Shown here one piece after another: positions 52,499 to 60,094 of a stretch of 64,000 nucleotides of DNA. Below the pieces are notes generated by a model. That model saw only the letters and a program-made list of their open reading frames with translations. It was not told the origin of the DNA and made no database searches. The DNA is from an uncultured Clostridia bacterium. Its GTDB lineage: Bacteria > Bacillota > Clostridia > Christensenellales > Borkfalkiaceae. The DNA is taken from NCBI GenBank assembly GCA_944368155.1, contig CALVWW010000002.1, forward strand, positions 124,001 to 188,000, given 5' to 3'. The translations under genes were made by a program, and so were the position numbers. Within the stretch, counting starts at the first letter, position 1. Each line of letters opens with the position of its first letter.

Positions 52499-54475
52499 TT
52501 ACTTGTTCTTGCTTACGTCCTTCACGAGGCCGTCCTCGATGAGCTCCTCGATAGTTTCGTAGGGATACATGGCCGCGTAATCTCTCTCCTGAACGGGCCT
52601 TCTCTCTCCGTTCCGCTTTGCAAGCATATCATCTATAAGACGTATTGCCTTCCTCACGCCGAGAGGGCTCTTAATCTTAACCATCATCGGCGTGCCGTGC
52701 ATCGACTTGTTGTCAGACACGTCGACGTGATGATAAACGGAAGTTTTATATTCGTTCGGGTCGAGATTGAGATACAGGCAGAGCGTCTTGCCCCTGATTT
52801 TGAGCTTTGCAATAGTTTCCCTGCCCTTGTTGAAGCGCTCGGCGCCCCAGGCTACCGACGAATTTACCTTTCTGTACGCCAGCATTGCGTTCTTTATTTC
52901 GCCGTAATAGCGCTTGACGTCGTCGGAGCTTTGAATGATTCTCGCTATAAAGCTGCGGTTGTACTTCATCATGTTTGCGAAGTCTACGCCGCTGCCCATC
53001 TCGTCCATGCCGTCGGGCTCGGCCTCGCCGTCGGCCATCTTTTCGTCTACGTCGTCGAAGATATTCTCCATTACCTCGTCTTCAGGCTCCGAAGAAACTT
53101 CCTCCTCGTCGACTATGTCGCTCACGGTGACAAGAGGTTCGTCAGCGGGCTGTTCCTCAGCCTTCTGCTCACCGTCTGCCGAAGCCGCCGCGGCAACTAT
53201 CGCGCCGCCCGCAAGCATGGCCTTGATTTCGTCAAGCCGCCTGCCTATATCGGCGTCCATCTCCTCGATGGCCGCATAGGAGCCGGCAATTTTTTCAGAG
53301 ATGCTGTCAGTTATTCTGCCGAGTCCGTCGTCGTCTATAACAATGTCGAAGTCCTCGCTTTCCTCCGTGCTCTCTTCCTCTGCCGCAAGCTTTTCGGCAA
53401 CACCGCTCGCTATGGCGTCGTAATCGATTTCGGTTGAGGGTATTGACGCGAGAACCGCCGCCGCAACTTTATCGGCAATCTCGTCGCCGTCGACTTCGGG
53501 CATATAATTGGAGAGCGCCGCGGCAGTTTTGTCGGCTATCGCGTCTTCGTTCACGCCGCTTGCGGCAAGCTTTTCGGATACGAGCTGTGCAAGCTCTTCG
53601 GTGTTGACATACTCTTCGTCCGCGTCGGCAGCGGCCACCTCTGCGGCGGCGCTGTGCTCGGCGAGCTTTTTGACAATTCCGTCGTAATCGAGGCTCTCTG
53701 CAACGGCCTCGGCAAGCGAACGGCAGCCTTCGTCGTCGACTATAATGTCGAAATCGTTGGGCGAAAGCGCGCTCACCTTACGCGCAATCTCGTCGGAGAG
53801 CGCGTCGGCGTCTATGTTGGCGGAAGTTACCTCCAAAGGGGTATCGCCGCCGCTTATGACCGCGGGGGGGATTATAATCTGCTCGGCAACTTTCGACGCT
53901 ATGTAATCGGGAGAGATAACCTCCTGAGGTATATACTCGGCAACGCGCTTTGCAATATCCTCGTAGTCGAGCGCGGATATGAGTTCCTTTTCGGCAAATT
54001 TTTCCGCAAGGCGTTCGGCGAGCTTGTCGTAGTCGATATATTTTCCGTCGACGGCGGGCTGCTCGTCCTCGACGGCGGGAGCCACCTCGTCATAGAGCTC
54101 AGGCTGGGGCTCGGCCGCAGCGGCTTCGGCAGGCTTGCCGATGACGGCATATTTCATAATCTTTTCTTCGAGAGAGGTCATCATGCCTGAAAGTTTGATA
54201 AACACATTTTCGCACTGCGCGGCAACATAGTTTATCTCCTTCTTTATCTGGGCGTTTTCCTCGAGCAGTTTCTCTAAAATAGAGCTGTTCTGCTTGCTGA
54301 TATATGCCGTTTCCCTGGCGACTTTTTCGCCCACGGAGCCGTCGGCACCGCCCGTCGCAAGCAGTTTATCGATTTTTTCGGCAAGTTCGGCCTGGCGCTG
54401 CAAAATAACGTCGGCCTTGGTGGCGTAGTTGGCATTCTGGCGCTCACTATCGCTCTTCTTGTTGAAAATTGCCAT
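52499..54475 (-). CDS. Acidic repeat protein of unknown function
   Basis: I cannot assign a function. The 658-residue protein has a coiled-coil-prone N terminus (about 20-115), then about nine imperfect repeats of 20-30 residues (145-405). Their core is D-Y-D-x-I-A-x-x-V-A-E-x-L (DYDAIASGVAEKLAAEE, DGDEIADKVAAAVL, DYDGIVKKLAEHS). Two repeats are preceded by near-identical DFDIIVDDEG and DFDIVIDDDG. An acidic stretch (about 435-500) leads to a C-terminal domain (505-658) with KLKIRGKTLCLYLNLDP, a pattern I recall from several clostridial proteins of unknown role. There is no signal peptide or membrane segment. ATG 54475 has AGAGAGG upstream. Confidence 0.75.
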   Translation of the reverse strand: MAIFNKKSDSERQNANYATKADVILQRQAELAEKIDKLLATGGADGSVGEKVARETAYISKQNSSILEKLLEENAQIKKEINYVAAQCENVFIKLSGMMTSLEEKIMKYAVIGKPAEAAAAEPQPELYDEVAPAVEDEQPAVDGKYIDYDKLAERLAEKFAEKELISALDYEDIAKRVAEYIPQEVISPDYIASKVAEQIIIPPAVISGGDTPLEVTSANIDADALSDEIARKVSALSPNDFDIIVDDEGCRSLAEAVAESLDYDGIVKKLAEHSAAAEVAAADADEEYVNTEELAQLVSEKLAASGVNEDAIADKTAAALSNYMPEVDGDEIADKVAAAVLASIPSTEIDYDAIASGVAEKLAAEEESTEESEDFDIVIDDDGLGRITDSISEKIAGSYAAIEEMDADIGRRLDEIKAMLAGGAIVAAAASADGEQKAEEQPADEPLVTVSDIVDEEEVSSEPEDEVMENIFDDVDEKMADGEAEPDGMDEMGSGVDFANMMKYNRSFIARIIQSSDDVKRYYGEIKNAMLAYRKVNSSVAWGAERFNKGRETIAKLKIRGKTLCLYLNLDPNEYKTSVYHHVDVSDNKSMHGTPMMVKIKSPLGVRKAIRLIDDMLAKRNGERRPVQERDYAAMYPYETIEELIEDGLVKDVSKNK

Positions 54476-54864
54476 AAAAGTACCTCTCTTTAAGCGGCGG
54501 TAAAATGTGTTTGGTGAAGCATGCAGCAAAAAGCGAAGCCGCCGCGCGTATTTGCTTACAGAATAATTTTACAACAAAAAAAGAAAATTGTAAATATAAT
54601 TGCCCAAACTTTTTGCCGCAACGCACAAATTTTTTTGCATTGGCTGGCAGATATGCCCAATTTAACGGCGGCGAACGCCCGCACGCATTAAGCTGCCGGC
54701 CGCCGACGGGCAAAAAAATAACAAATTTTGCTTTAGGAGGTTGAATTTTTTGTAAGGGTGTAGTATAATGGCTGTATTATACGAATAATTATACGCGCAG
54801 AGCGCCGGCATTGACGCTTTACGCCTCAACCTTTCGTAAATTTATTAAAGGGAGAAATGCAACC
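54476..54864. other. Divergent region between the repeat protein gene and serC
   Basis: It contains the serC promoter (54741-54769) and a leader of about 90 bases with no T-box or riboswitch fold that I can recognise. The rest is AT-rich without a supported gene. Confidence 0.55.
54741..54769 (+). promoter_or_regulatory. serC-serA promoter
   Basis: TTGAAT (54741-54746) and TATAAT (54764-54769) are 17 bases apart, with transcription expected to start near 54776. Confidence 0.75.
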
Positions 54865-55938
54865 ATGAGAGTGTATAACTTTTCAGCAGGCCCCTCGACC
54901 CTGCCCTTAAATGTTTTGGAGCAGGCACAGAAGGAATTTTTGGACTTTGCCGGAACGGGAATGTCCGTCACAGAGATATCCCACCGCGACAAAGCGTTCG
55001 ACGCAGTGGTAAAAGAGGCGGAATCGCTCGTGCGCGAGCTTTTGAACGTGCCCGACGACTACGCCGTGATTTTTGTTCAGGGCGGCGCGTCGACGCAGTT
55101 CGCCGCCATTCCGCTCAACATGATGCACAACGGCAAGGCCGACTACATAGTTACGGGCAACTTTGCAAAGAAGGCATGGCAGGAGGGCCAGATTTACGGC
55201 GAGGCCGTAAAGATTGGCGACAGCTCCGACAAAACCTATACCTATATTCCCGACGTCGATAAGCTCAGCTATTCCGAAGGCGCCGACTATGTTCACATCA
55301 CCTCGAACAACACCATATTCGGCACAAGGTATGTAAAGTTCCCCGAGTGCAAAGCTCCGCTCGTTGCGGATATGTCCTCGGAGATTTTCTCGCGCGAGGT
55401 AGACGTCAAAAAGTTCGGCGTAATATACGCGGGCGCGCAGAAAAACCTTGCCCCCGCGGGCGTAACGATAGTAATAGCAAGGCGCGACCTCATTCAGGAC
55501 CCCCTGAAGATTTGCCCCACCATGCTCAAATGGAAGGTGCAGGATGAGAACGGCTCGCTCTACAACACTCCCCCCTGCTTCTCCATATATATGGCAAACC
55601 TTGTGCTGCGCGACCTGAAGGCAAAGGGCGGCGTGAAGGCCATGAACGAGGCGGACGAATACAAAGCGGGACTGTTGTATGACTTTATCGACAACTCCTC
55701 CCTCTTTAAAAACAATGTCGTAAAACAGTTCCGCTCGATAATGAACGTGCCCTTCGTAACCCCTTCCGCCGAGCTCGACGCAAAATTTATTTCAGAAGCC
55801 AAGAGCGCAGGCCTTGTTTCCCTCAAAGGGCACAGGCTTGTGGGCGGCATGAGAGCTTCGATATACAACGCTATGCCCGTCGAGGGCGTAAAGACGCTCA
55901 TAGAATTCATGAAGAAATTCGAACTGGAAAACAAATAA
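54865..55938 (+). CDS. serC: Phosphoserine aminotransferase
   Basis: PLP enzyme of serine synthesis (3-phosphohydroxypyruvate plus glutamate to phosphoserine). The N terminus MRVYNFSAGPSTLPLNVLEQ is diagnostic; GGASTQFAAIPLNM lies near 76 and the PLP lysine in YAGAQKNLAPAGVTIV near 195. It is 357 residues from ATG 54865, which has GGGAGAAATG upstream; a longer frame has no ribosome site. It is followed 19 bases later by serA. No serB was seen. Confidence 0.97.
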   Translation: MRVYNFSAGPSTLPLNVLEQAQKEFLDFAGTGMSVTEISHRDKAFDAVVKEAESLVRELLNVPDDYAVIFVQGGASTQFAAIPLNMMHNGKADYIVTGNFAKKAWQEGQIYGEAVKIGDSSDKTYTYIPDVDKLSYSEGADYVHITSNNTIFGTRYVKFPECKAPLVADMSSEIFSREVDVKKFGVIYAGAQKNLAPAGVTIVIARRDLIQDPLKICPTMLKWKVQDENGSLYNTPPCFSIYMANLVLRDLKAKGGVKAMNEADEYKAGLLYDFIDNSSLFKNNVVKQFRSIMNVPFVTPSAELDAKFISEAKSAGLVSLKGHRLVGGMRASIYNAMPVEGVKTLIEFMKKFELENK

Positions 55939-55957
55939 ATTAAAGGGGGCAAATGAT

Positions 55958-57121
55958 ATGTCTAAACAGATTCTTAAATTAAACGCAATAAGCCCGCTTG
56001 CAGACGCAATTTTTGCAGGTTACGGCTATGGCGACAGCTGCGACAATCCCGACGGCATAATGGTGCGTTCGGCACAGATGGCGGACTATAAACCGGGCGA
56101 CAAACTCGTCGCCGTTGCGCGCGCAGGCGCGGGCACCAACAATATTCCCGTAGCCGACTACGCCGAAAAGGGCATCGTGGTTTTCAACACCCCCGGTGCA
56201 AACGCAAACGCCGTGAAGGAACTCGTCATCTGCGAACTGTTCCTCGGCGGCAGAAAAATTACCGAGGCAATCGACTGGGTAAAGACGCTCAAGGACGAGG
56301 GAGAAAACGTCGGCAAGCTCGTTGAAAAAGGCAAGAGCAAGTTTGTAGGCAGCGAAATAAAGGGCAAGATGCTCGGCGTCATAGGCCTCGGCGCAATAGG
56401 CGTGGCAGTGGCAAACGCCGCATACGGGCTCAATATGGAGGTGACAGGCACCGACCCCTATCTTTCCACCATGAATGCGCTCGCGCTTTCGCCGCACATC
56501 AAGGTAGTGCCCGAGCGCGAAGACATATACAAGAACGCAGATTTCATCACAATGCACGTACCCCTCACCCCCGACACAAAGGGCATGATAAACAGGGACA
56601 CAATCGCACAGATGAAGGACGGCGTGGTAATAATCAACAACAGCCGCGGCGAACTTGTGAACACTGCGGATATGATAGAGGCGCTTGAGAGCGGCAAGGT
56701 CGGCAGATATATAACCGACTTCCCCAACGCACAGCTCATAGGAGTGAAGAACTGCATTTGCGTTCCCCACCTCGGCGCAAGCACGCCCGAGGCCGAGGAC
56801 AACTGCGCCGTTATGGCCGCGCACCAGCTTGTGGACTACATAGAGAACGGAAACATAACCAACAGCGTGAACTACCCCTCCGTTTCGCTCGCGCGCGACG
56901 AGGGCAAGGGCAGGGTGTGCATACTGCACCGCAACGTTAAAAACATTATTACCAAATTCACCTCGGCAATATCCGAGCAGGGACTGAATATCGCGCACAT
57001 GGCAAGTTCAAGCCGCGGCGACTATGCCTGCTCGATACTTGAAATCGACGGTGCAATTCCCGCAAAGACCGTTGAATCGATAACAAAAGTAGAGGGCGTG
57101 CTGCGCGTGCGCTCGCTTTAA
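55958..57121 (+). CDS. serA: D-3-phosphoglycerate dehydrogenase (short type with ACT domain)
   Basis: First enzyme of serine synthesis. The NAD-binding fold has GVIGLGAIGVAVANAAYGL (about 146-164), the catalytic Arg region NNSRGELVNTADM (about 228), and the His in CVPHLGASTPEAEDN (about 268). The last 70 residues are an ACT domain (ISEQGLNIAHMASSSRGDYA), probably for serine feedback. Length is 387 residues, without the intervening domain of long SerA forms. AAAGGGGGC precedes the ATG. It is in an operon with serC. Confidence 0.96.
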   Translation: MSKQILKLNAISPLADAIFAGYGYGDSCDNPDGIMVRSAQMADYKPGDKLVAVARAGAGTNNIPVADYAEKGIVVFNTPGANANAVKELVICELFLGGRKITEAIDWVKTLKDEGENVGKLVEKGKSKFVGSEIKGKMLGVIGLGAIGVAVANAAYGLNMEVTGTDPYLSTMNALALSPHIKVVPEREDIYKNADFITMHVPLTPDTKGMINRDTIAQMKDGVVIINNSRGELVNTADMIEALESGKVGRYITDFPNAQLIGVKNCICVPHLGASTPEAEDNCAVMAAHQLVDYIENGNITNSVNYPSVSLARDEGKGRVCILHRNVKNIITKFTSAISEQGLNIAHMASSSRGDYACSILEIDGAIPAKTVESITKVEGVLRVRSL

Positions 57122-57126
57122 AAAAG

Positions 57127-57375
57127 GAGCTCACAGATTTCCGCGCAGGTGATACGCGGAAATCTTCGTGATTCAGGGGAGCCAGCTCCCCCTTACCCCG
57201 ATTTCAGGGGCTCTCTTAATTTATAATCGGGGTAATTCCCCCTTTGGTGCGCGAGCGAAGCGCTGCTTTGCCGAAGGACTCCCGCGTGCGGGAAACGGCA
57301 AAACCCGCTGACGCGGCAAATGTGGTCGCGCGTAAGCGGCGAACTAAATTCGCCTTGTGCACGTAATTTTGTTTT
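57127..57375 (+). repeat. Multi-hairpin mosaic element, copy I, with insertion
   Basis: Starts GAGCTCACAGATTTCC six bases after the serA stop. Hairpin 1 pairs GATTTCCGCG with CGCGGAAATC, hairpin 2 is GGGGAGCCAGCTCCCC, and hairpin 3 pairs ACCCCGAT with ATCGGGGT. An inserted nested hairpin (TTTGCCG/CGGCAAA with inner TCCCGCG/CGCGGGA-like arms) lies at 57268-57305. The distal hairpin is GGCGAActaaaTTCGCC. Confidence 0.85.
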
Positions 57376-57398
57376 AGAACATATTTCAATTAGCACAA

Positions 57399-57430
57399 GC
57401 CGCCGCGCAAAGTTTTGCGCGGCGGCGTTT
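57399..57430 (+). terminator. Terminator after serCA
   Basis: GCCGCCGCGCAAA (57399-57411) pairs with TTTGCGCGGCGGC (57414-57426), followed by GTTTATTTTAC. Confidence 0.75.
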
Positions 57431-57507
57431 ATTTTACACAAAATTTTTTCCGAATAAAACTGCCTTTCCGTGCCCATAATTAATTAAAAAATTGCGGAGG
57501 TAATATT

Positions 57508-57627
57508 ATGTCCGGAAAAAAGAAAAAGGTAATAAAAATTAACGACAGGCAGTACAGCGAATATATCGCCGCACTGCGCGCACAGGACGAGGAGAACGAA
57601 GAGAGTTTGCCGGATGACGGCGAATGA
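57508..57627 (+). CDS. 39-residue small protein of unknown function
   Basis: ATG 57508 is preceded by TGCGGAGG at ideal distance, and the frame ends 70 bases before a strong terminator, so the unit is well framed. The product is basic at the start (MSGKKKKVIKINDRQYSEYI) and acidic at the end (ARAQDEENEE-type, closing PDDGE). I do not recognise the family. A short basic-then-acidic layout fits a small regulatory or nucleic-acid-associated protein, but that is speculation. Confidence 0.65.
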   Translation: MSGKKKKVIKINDRQYSEYIAALRAQDEENEESLPDDGE

Positions 57628-57696
57628 CAGGCAAAAACAAATCTTGACGCCTGAAAATTTTGCCCCTTGCCGTGCTCCCGTACAGGCTGCAATAGC

Positions 57697-57725
57697 AAAC
57701 GCCCCGCTCGGCGGGGCGTTTTTTT
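57697..57725 (+). terminator. Terminator after the 39-residue gene
   Basis: CGCCCCGC pairs with GCGGGGCG around a three-base loop, flanked by AAA and a run of seven T. Confidence 0.9.
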
Positions 57726-57815
57726 GCGCCCGCAGCGCATATTTTTACCGAACGCAACGGTTTTGTGAACTTTATGAAAAGTTAATGAATATAGATTTTA
57801 AGTGCGGCAAATTTA

Positions 57816-57844
57816 TTGACTTGCGTTTGAAGCGCGCATATACT
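57816..57844 (+). promoter_or_regulatory. Promoter of the marR-ABC operon
   Basis: TTGACT (57816-57821) and TATACT (57839-57844) are 17 bases apart. The expected start site, about 57851, falls at the edge of the palindromic operator. Confidence 0.8.
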
Positions 57845-57852
57845 GTTTAAAA

Positions 57853-57870
57853 AGTTATCAATTGATAACT
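57853..57870. promoter_or_regulatory. Palindromic operator for the MarR-type regulator
   Basis: AGTTATCAATTGATAACT is a perfect 18-base palindrome over the expected transcription start, just upstream of the marR gene. Size, symmetry and position fit a MarR-family binding site and autoregulation (inference). Confidence 0.8.
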
Positions 57871-57906
57871 GTTTTAATGCATGTAAACGGGAGAAAGACG
57901 GCAATT

Positions 57907-58371
57907 ATGAGCGGAACTGAGAGTGCAGAGCGGGCGGTTTCGCTGTTTTTCAGGCTGAAAGACAGCATGCACCGATTCAAATCGCTTGACGCAGACAAAA
58001 CGTTCGCCGTGCTCGGGGGGCTGCGCGAACTTGAAAGCCGGCTGCAAAGGCCGCTGACGATATCTGAAATCGCGCGGTTTTCCGGGCTGGCGGTACCCAA
58101 TGTAAGCCGCGTGTTGAGGCCGCTGGAACAGAGAGGGCTGACGGCGCGTGTAAAGCGCGGCAGGACGGTCAACGTTGTTATAACGGCCGCAGGATATGAG
58201 ACGCTTGAAGAACACAGACAGAATTTTATCAAAAAAATTGCGGCGGCGCTGAATGCGCTTGACGAAAACGAACGCGAACTCTTCCTTTCCTGCGCGGAAA
58301 AGGTGCTCGACGTTCTCGAAAAATCTGATAATAATTTTTTGCGGGAGAAAACCGATGTTCAAACTGTATAA
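57907..58371 (+). CDS. MarR-family transcriptional regulator
   Basis: Winged-helix repressor, 154 residues from ATG 57907 (GGGAGAAAG upstream; an upstream ATG at 57862 would start inside the operator). The DNA-binding region is LTISEIARFSGLAVPNVSR (about 49-67), followed by the wing LTARVKRGRTVNVVITAAG (about 77-95). Dimerisation helices lie at both ends. It probably represses its own operon, which encodes an ABC exporter, and releases it when a toxic ligand binds. The gene overlaps the exporter by 17 bases. Confidence 0.9.
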   Translation: MSGTESAERAVSLFFRLKDSMHRFKSLDADKTFAVLGGLRELESRLQRPLTISEIARFSGLAVPNVSRVLRPLEQRGLTARVKRGRTVNVVITAAGYETLEEHRQNFIKKIAAALNALDENERELFLSCAEKVLDVLEKSDNNFLREKTDVQTV

Positions 58372-60094
58372 AAATTTAAAGGCGTTAGACTGGCTGCTCG
58401 TCGCGCTCATCGTCGGAATAACGGTTGCCCAGGTATACTTTACCATGGAACTGACCGACCAGATTTCGGCGATAGTGGGCGCTATTCAGTCTGTAAGCCT
58501 GGGTCTGGGCTCCACCTCCGACATCTGGCGCGAGGGCGGCATAATGCTCGCCTTTGCCGCGTGCAGCGCGCTCTGCCAGGTTGCTTCGGGCATAGCCGCG
58601 TCATTTGTGGCCAGCCGTCTTTCGGCAACGCTGAGGAGCAAGGTATATGCTAAAGTCGAAAGCTTTTCGATGGCGGAGATAAACAAGTTCTCCACCGCGA
58701 CCCTCATAACGAGGACGACAAACGACATTCAGCAGGTGCATATGGCCAATATTCTCATTCTCAGAATGCTGATATATGCTCCCATTATGGCCATATGGGC
58801 GATTTGCAAGATAAACGCCTCGAGCGGGGAACTCACTCTCGCCACCGCCGTTGCCGTCGTCATACTGATAATATGCATTGCGGCAATAATGCTGGCAGTA
58901 ATGCCCAAGTTCAAGCTCATGCAAAAGCTCACCGACAGACTGAACGGAGTCACGCGCGAAAACCTTACCGGTCTTAGAGTGGTGCGCGCCTACAACGCGG
59001 AGCGTTATCAGGAGAAAAAATTCAGCAAGGCCAACGACGCATTCACCAACACGCAACTGTTCACAGGCAGGGTGATGGCGCTCATGAGCCCTATAATGAT
59101 GCTGGTTATGAACGGCCTGCCCCTTGCGATATATTGGATAGGCGCCTCGCTTATGAATGCCAACCAGATAGAGTATCAGACCATAGTGTCGTTCATGACG
59201 CTTGCGTCACAGGTTATAATGGCATTTTTAATGCTTTTGATGATGTTCATACTCATCCCGCGCGCGCAGGTTGCGGCAAAGAGGATAAACGAAGTGCTTG
59301 AAACCCCTCTTTCAATATCCGACCCCGAGACGGAGGAACAGCCGAGCGAAGTTGGCACGGTAGAGTTCAGAGACGTGAGCTTCCGTTACCCCGACGCCGA
59401 CGCAGACGTATTCGAGCACATTTCTTTCCGCGCAGAAAAGGGACAGACGATTGCCTTTATAGGCAGCACGGGCAGCGGCAAATCTACCCTTATCAACCTT
59501 GTGCCCCGCTTTTATGACGCGACCGAGGGCGAAGTGCTCGTCGACGGCGTCAACGTCAAAAACTTAAAGCAGAGCACGCTGCGCAGTAAAATCGGCTATG
59601 TTCCGCAGAAGGGCGTGCTGTTTTCGGGCACCGTTGCCGAGAACATAGGGTTCGGCGGCGTGAGCGACATGGGCGCCATAGAGGAGGCGGCCAGGATTGC
59701 CGAGGCCGACGGATTTATAAGCGAGATGTCCGACGGCTACGCAAGCATGATATCGCAGGGCGGTAAAAACGTATCGGGCGGACAGAAACAGAGGCTTTCC
59801 ATTGCCCGCGCCGTCGCGCTGAGGCCGGAAATAATGATTTTTGACGACAGTTTTTCGGCACTTGACTATAAGACCGACAAAAAGGTGCGCGAAAACCTTA
59901 AAGAGCATCTTACGGGCGCCACCAATCTCATAGTAGCCCAGAGGATAGGCACCATTATGGACGCCGACAAGATAATAGTGCTCGACCAGGGTAAAGCCGT
60001 GGGCGAAGGCACGCACAAAGAATTGCTTGAAAACTGCCCCGTTTACCGCGAGATAGCGCTGTCGCAGCTTTCGAAGGAGGAACTTGGCTTATGA
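58355..60094 (+). CDS. ABC exporter half-transporter with degenerate ATPase site
   Basis: Type IV exporter subunit: six membrane helices (about 10-310), then an ATPase domain with Walker A IGSTGSGKSTLINLV, signature NVSGGQKQRLSIARA, and Walker B IMIFDDSFSALD. The residue after Walker B is Asp rather than the catalytic Glu, the mark of the degenerate-site half of heterodimers like TM287/288 and BmrC/D. It is 579 residues from ATG 58355 (GGGAGAA upstream). Its stop overlaps the next subunit as ATGA. It probably exports drugs or another hydrophobic compound; the substrate is unknown. Confidence 0.93.
   Translation: MFKLYKNLKALDWLLVALIVGITVAQVYFTMELTDQISAIVGAIQSVSLGLGSTSDIWREGGIMLAFAACSALCQVASGIAASFVASRLSATLRSKVYAKVESFSMAEINKFSTATLITRTTNDIQQVHMANILILRMLIYAPIMAIWAICKINASSGELTLATAVAVVILIICIAAIMLAVMPKFKLMQKLTDRLNGVTRENLTGLRVVRAYNAERYQEKKFSKANDAFTNTQLFTGRVMALMSPIMMLVMNGLPLAIYWIGASLMNANQIEYQTIVSFMTLASQVIMAFLMLLMMFILIPRAQVAAKRINEVLETPLSISDPETEEQPSEVGTVEFRDVSFRYPDADADVFEHISFRAEKGQTIAFIGSTGSGKSTLINLVPRFYDATEGEVLVDGVNVKNLKQSTLRSKIGYVPQKGVLFSGTVAENIGFGGVSDMGAIEEAARIAEADGFISEMSDGYASMISQGGKNVSGGQKQRLSIARAVALRPEIMIFDDSFSALDYKTDKKVRENLKEHLTGATNLIVAQRIGTIMDADKIIVLDQGKAVGEGTHKELLENCPVYREIALSQLSKEELGL

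Larger units (their letters stand above)
57122..57507. other. Gap after serA: mosaic element, hairpin, then small-gene leader
   Basis: Copy I fills 57127-57375, a terminator hairpin follows at 57399-57426, and the ribosome site of the small gene at 57508 lies at 57495-57500. No further gene. Confidence 0.7.
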
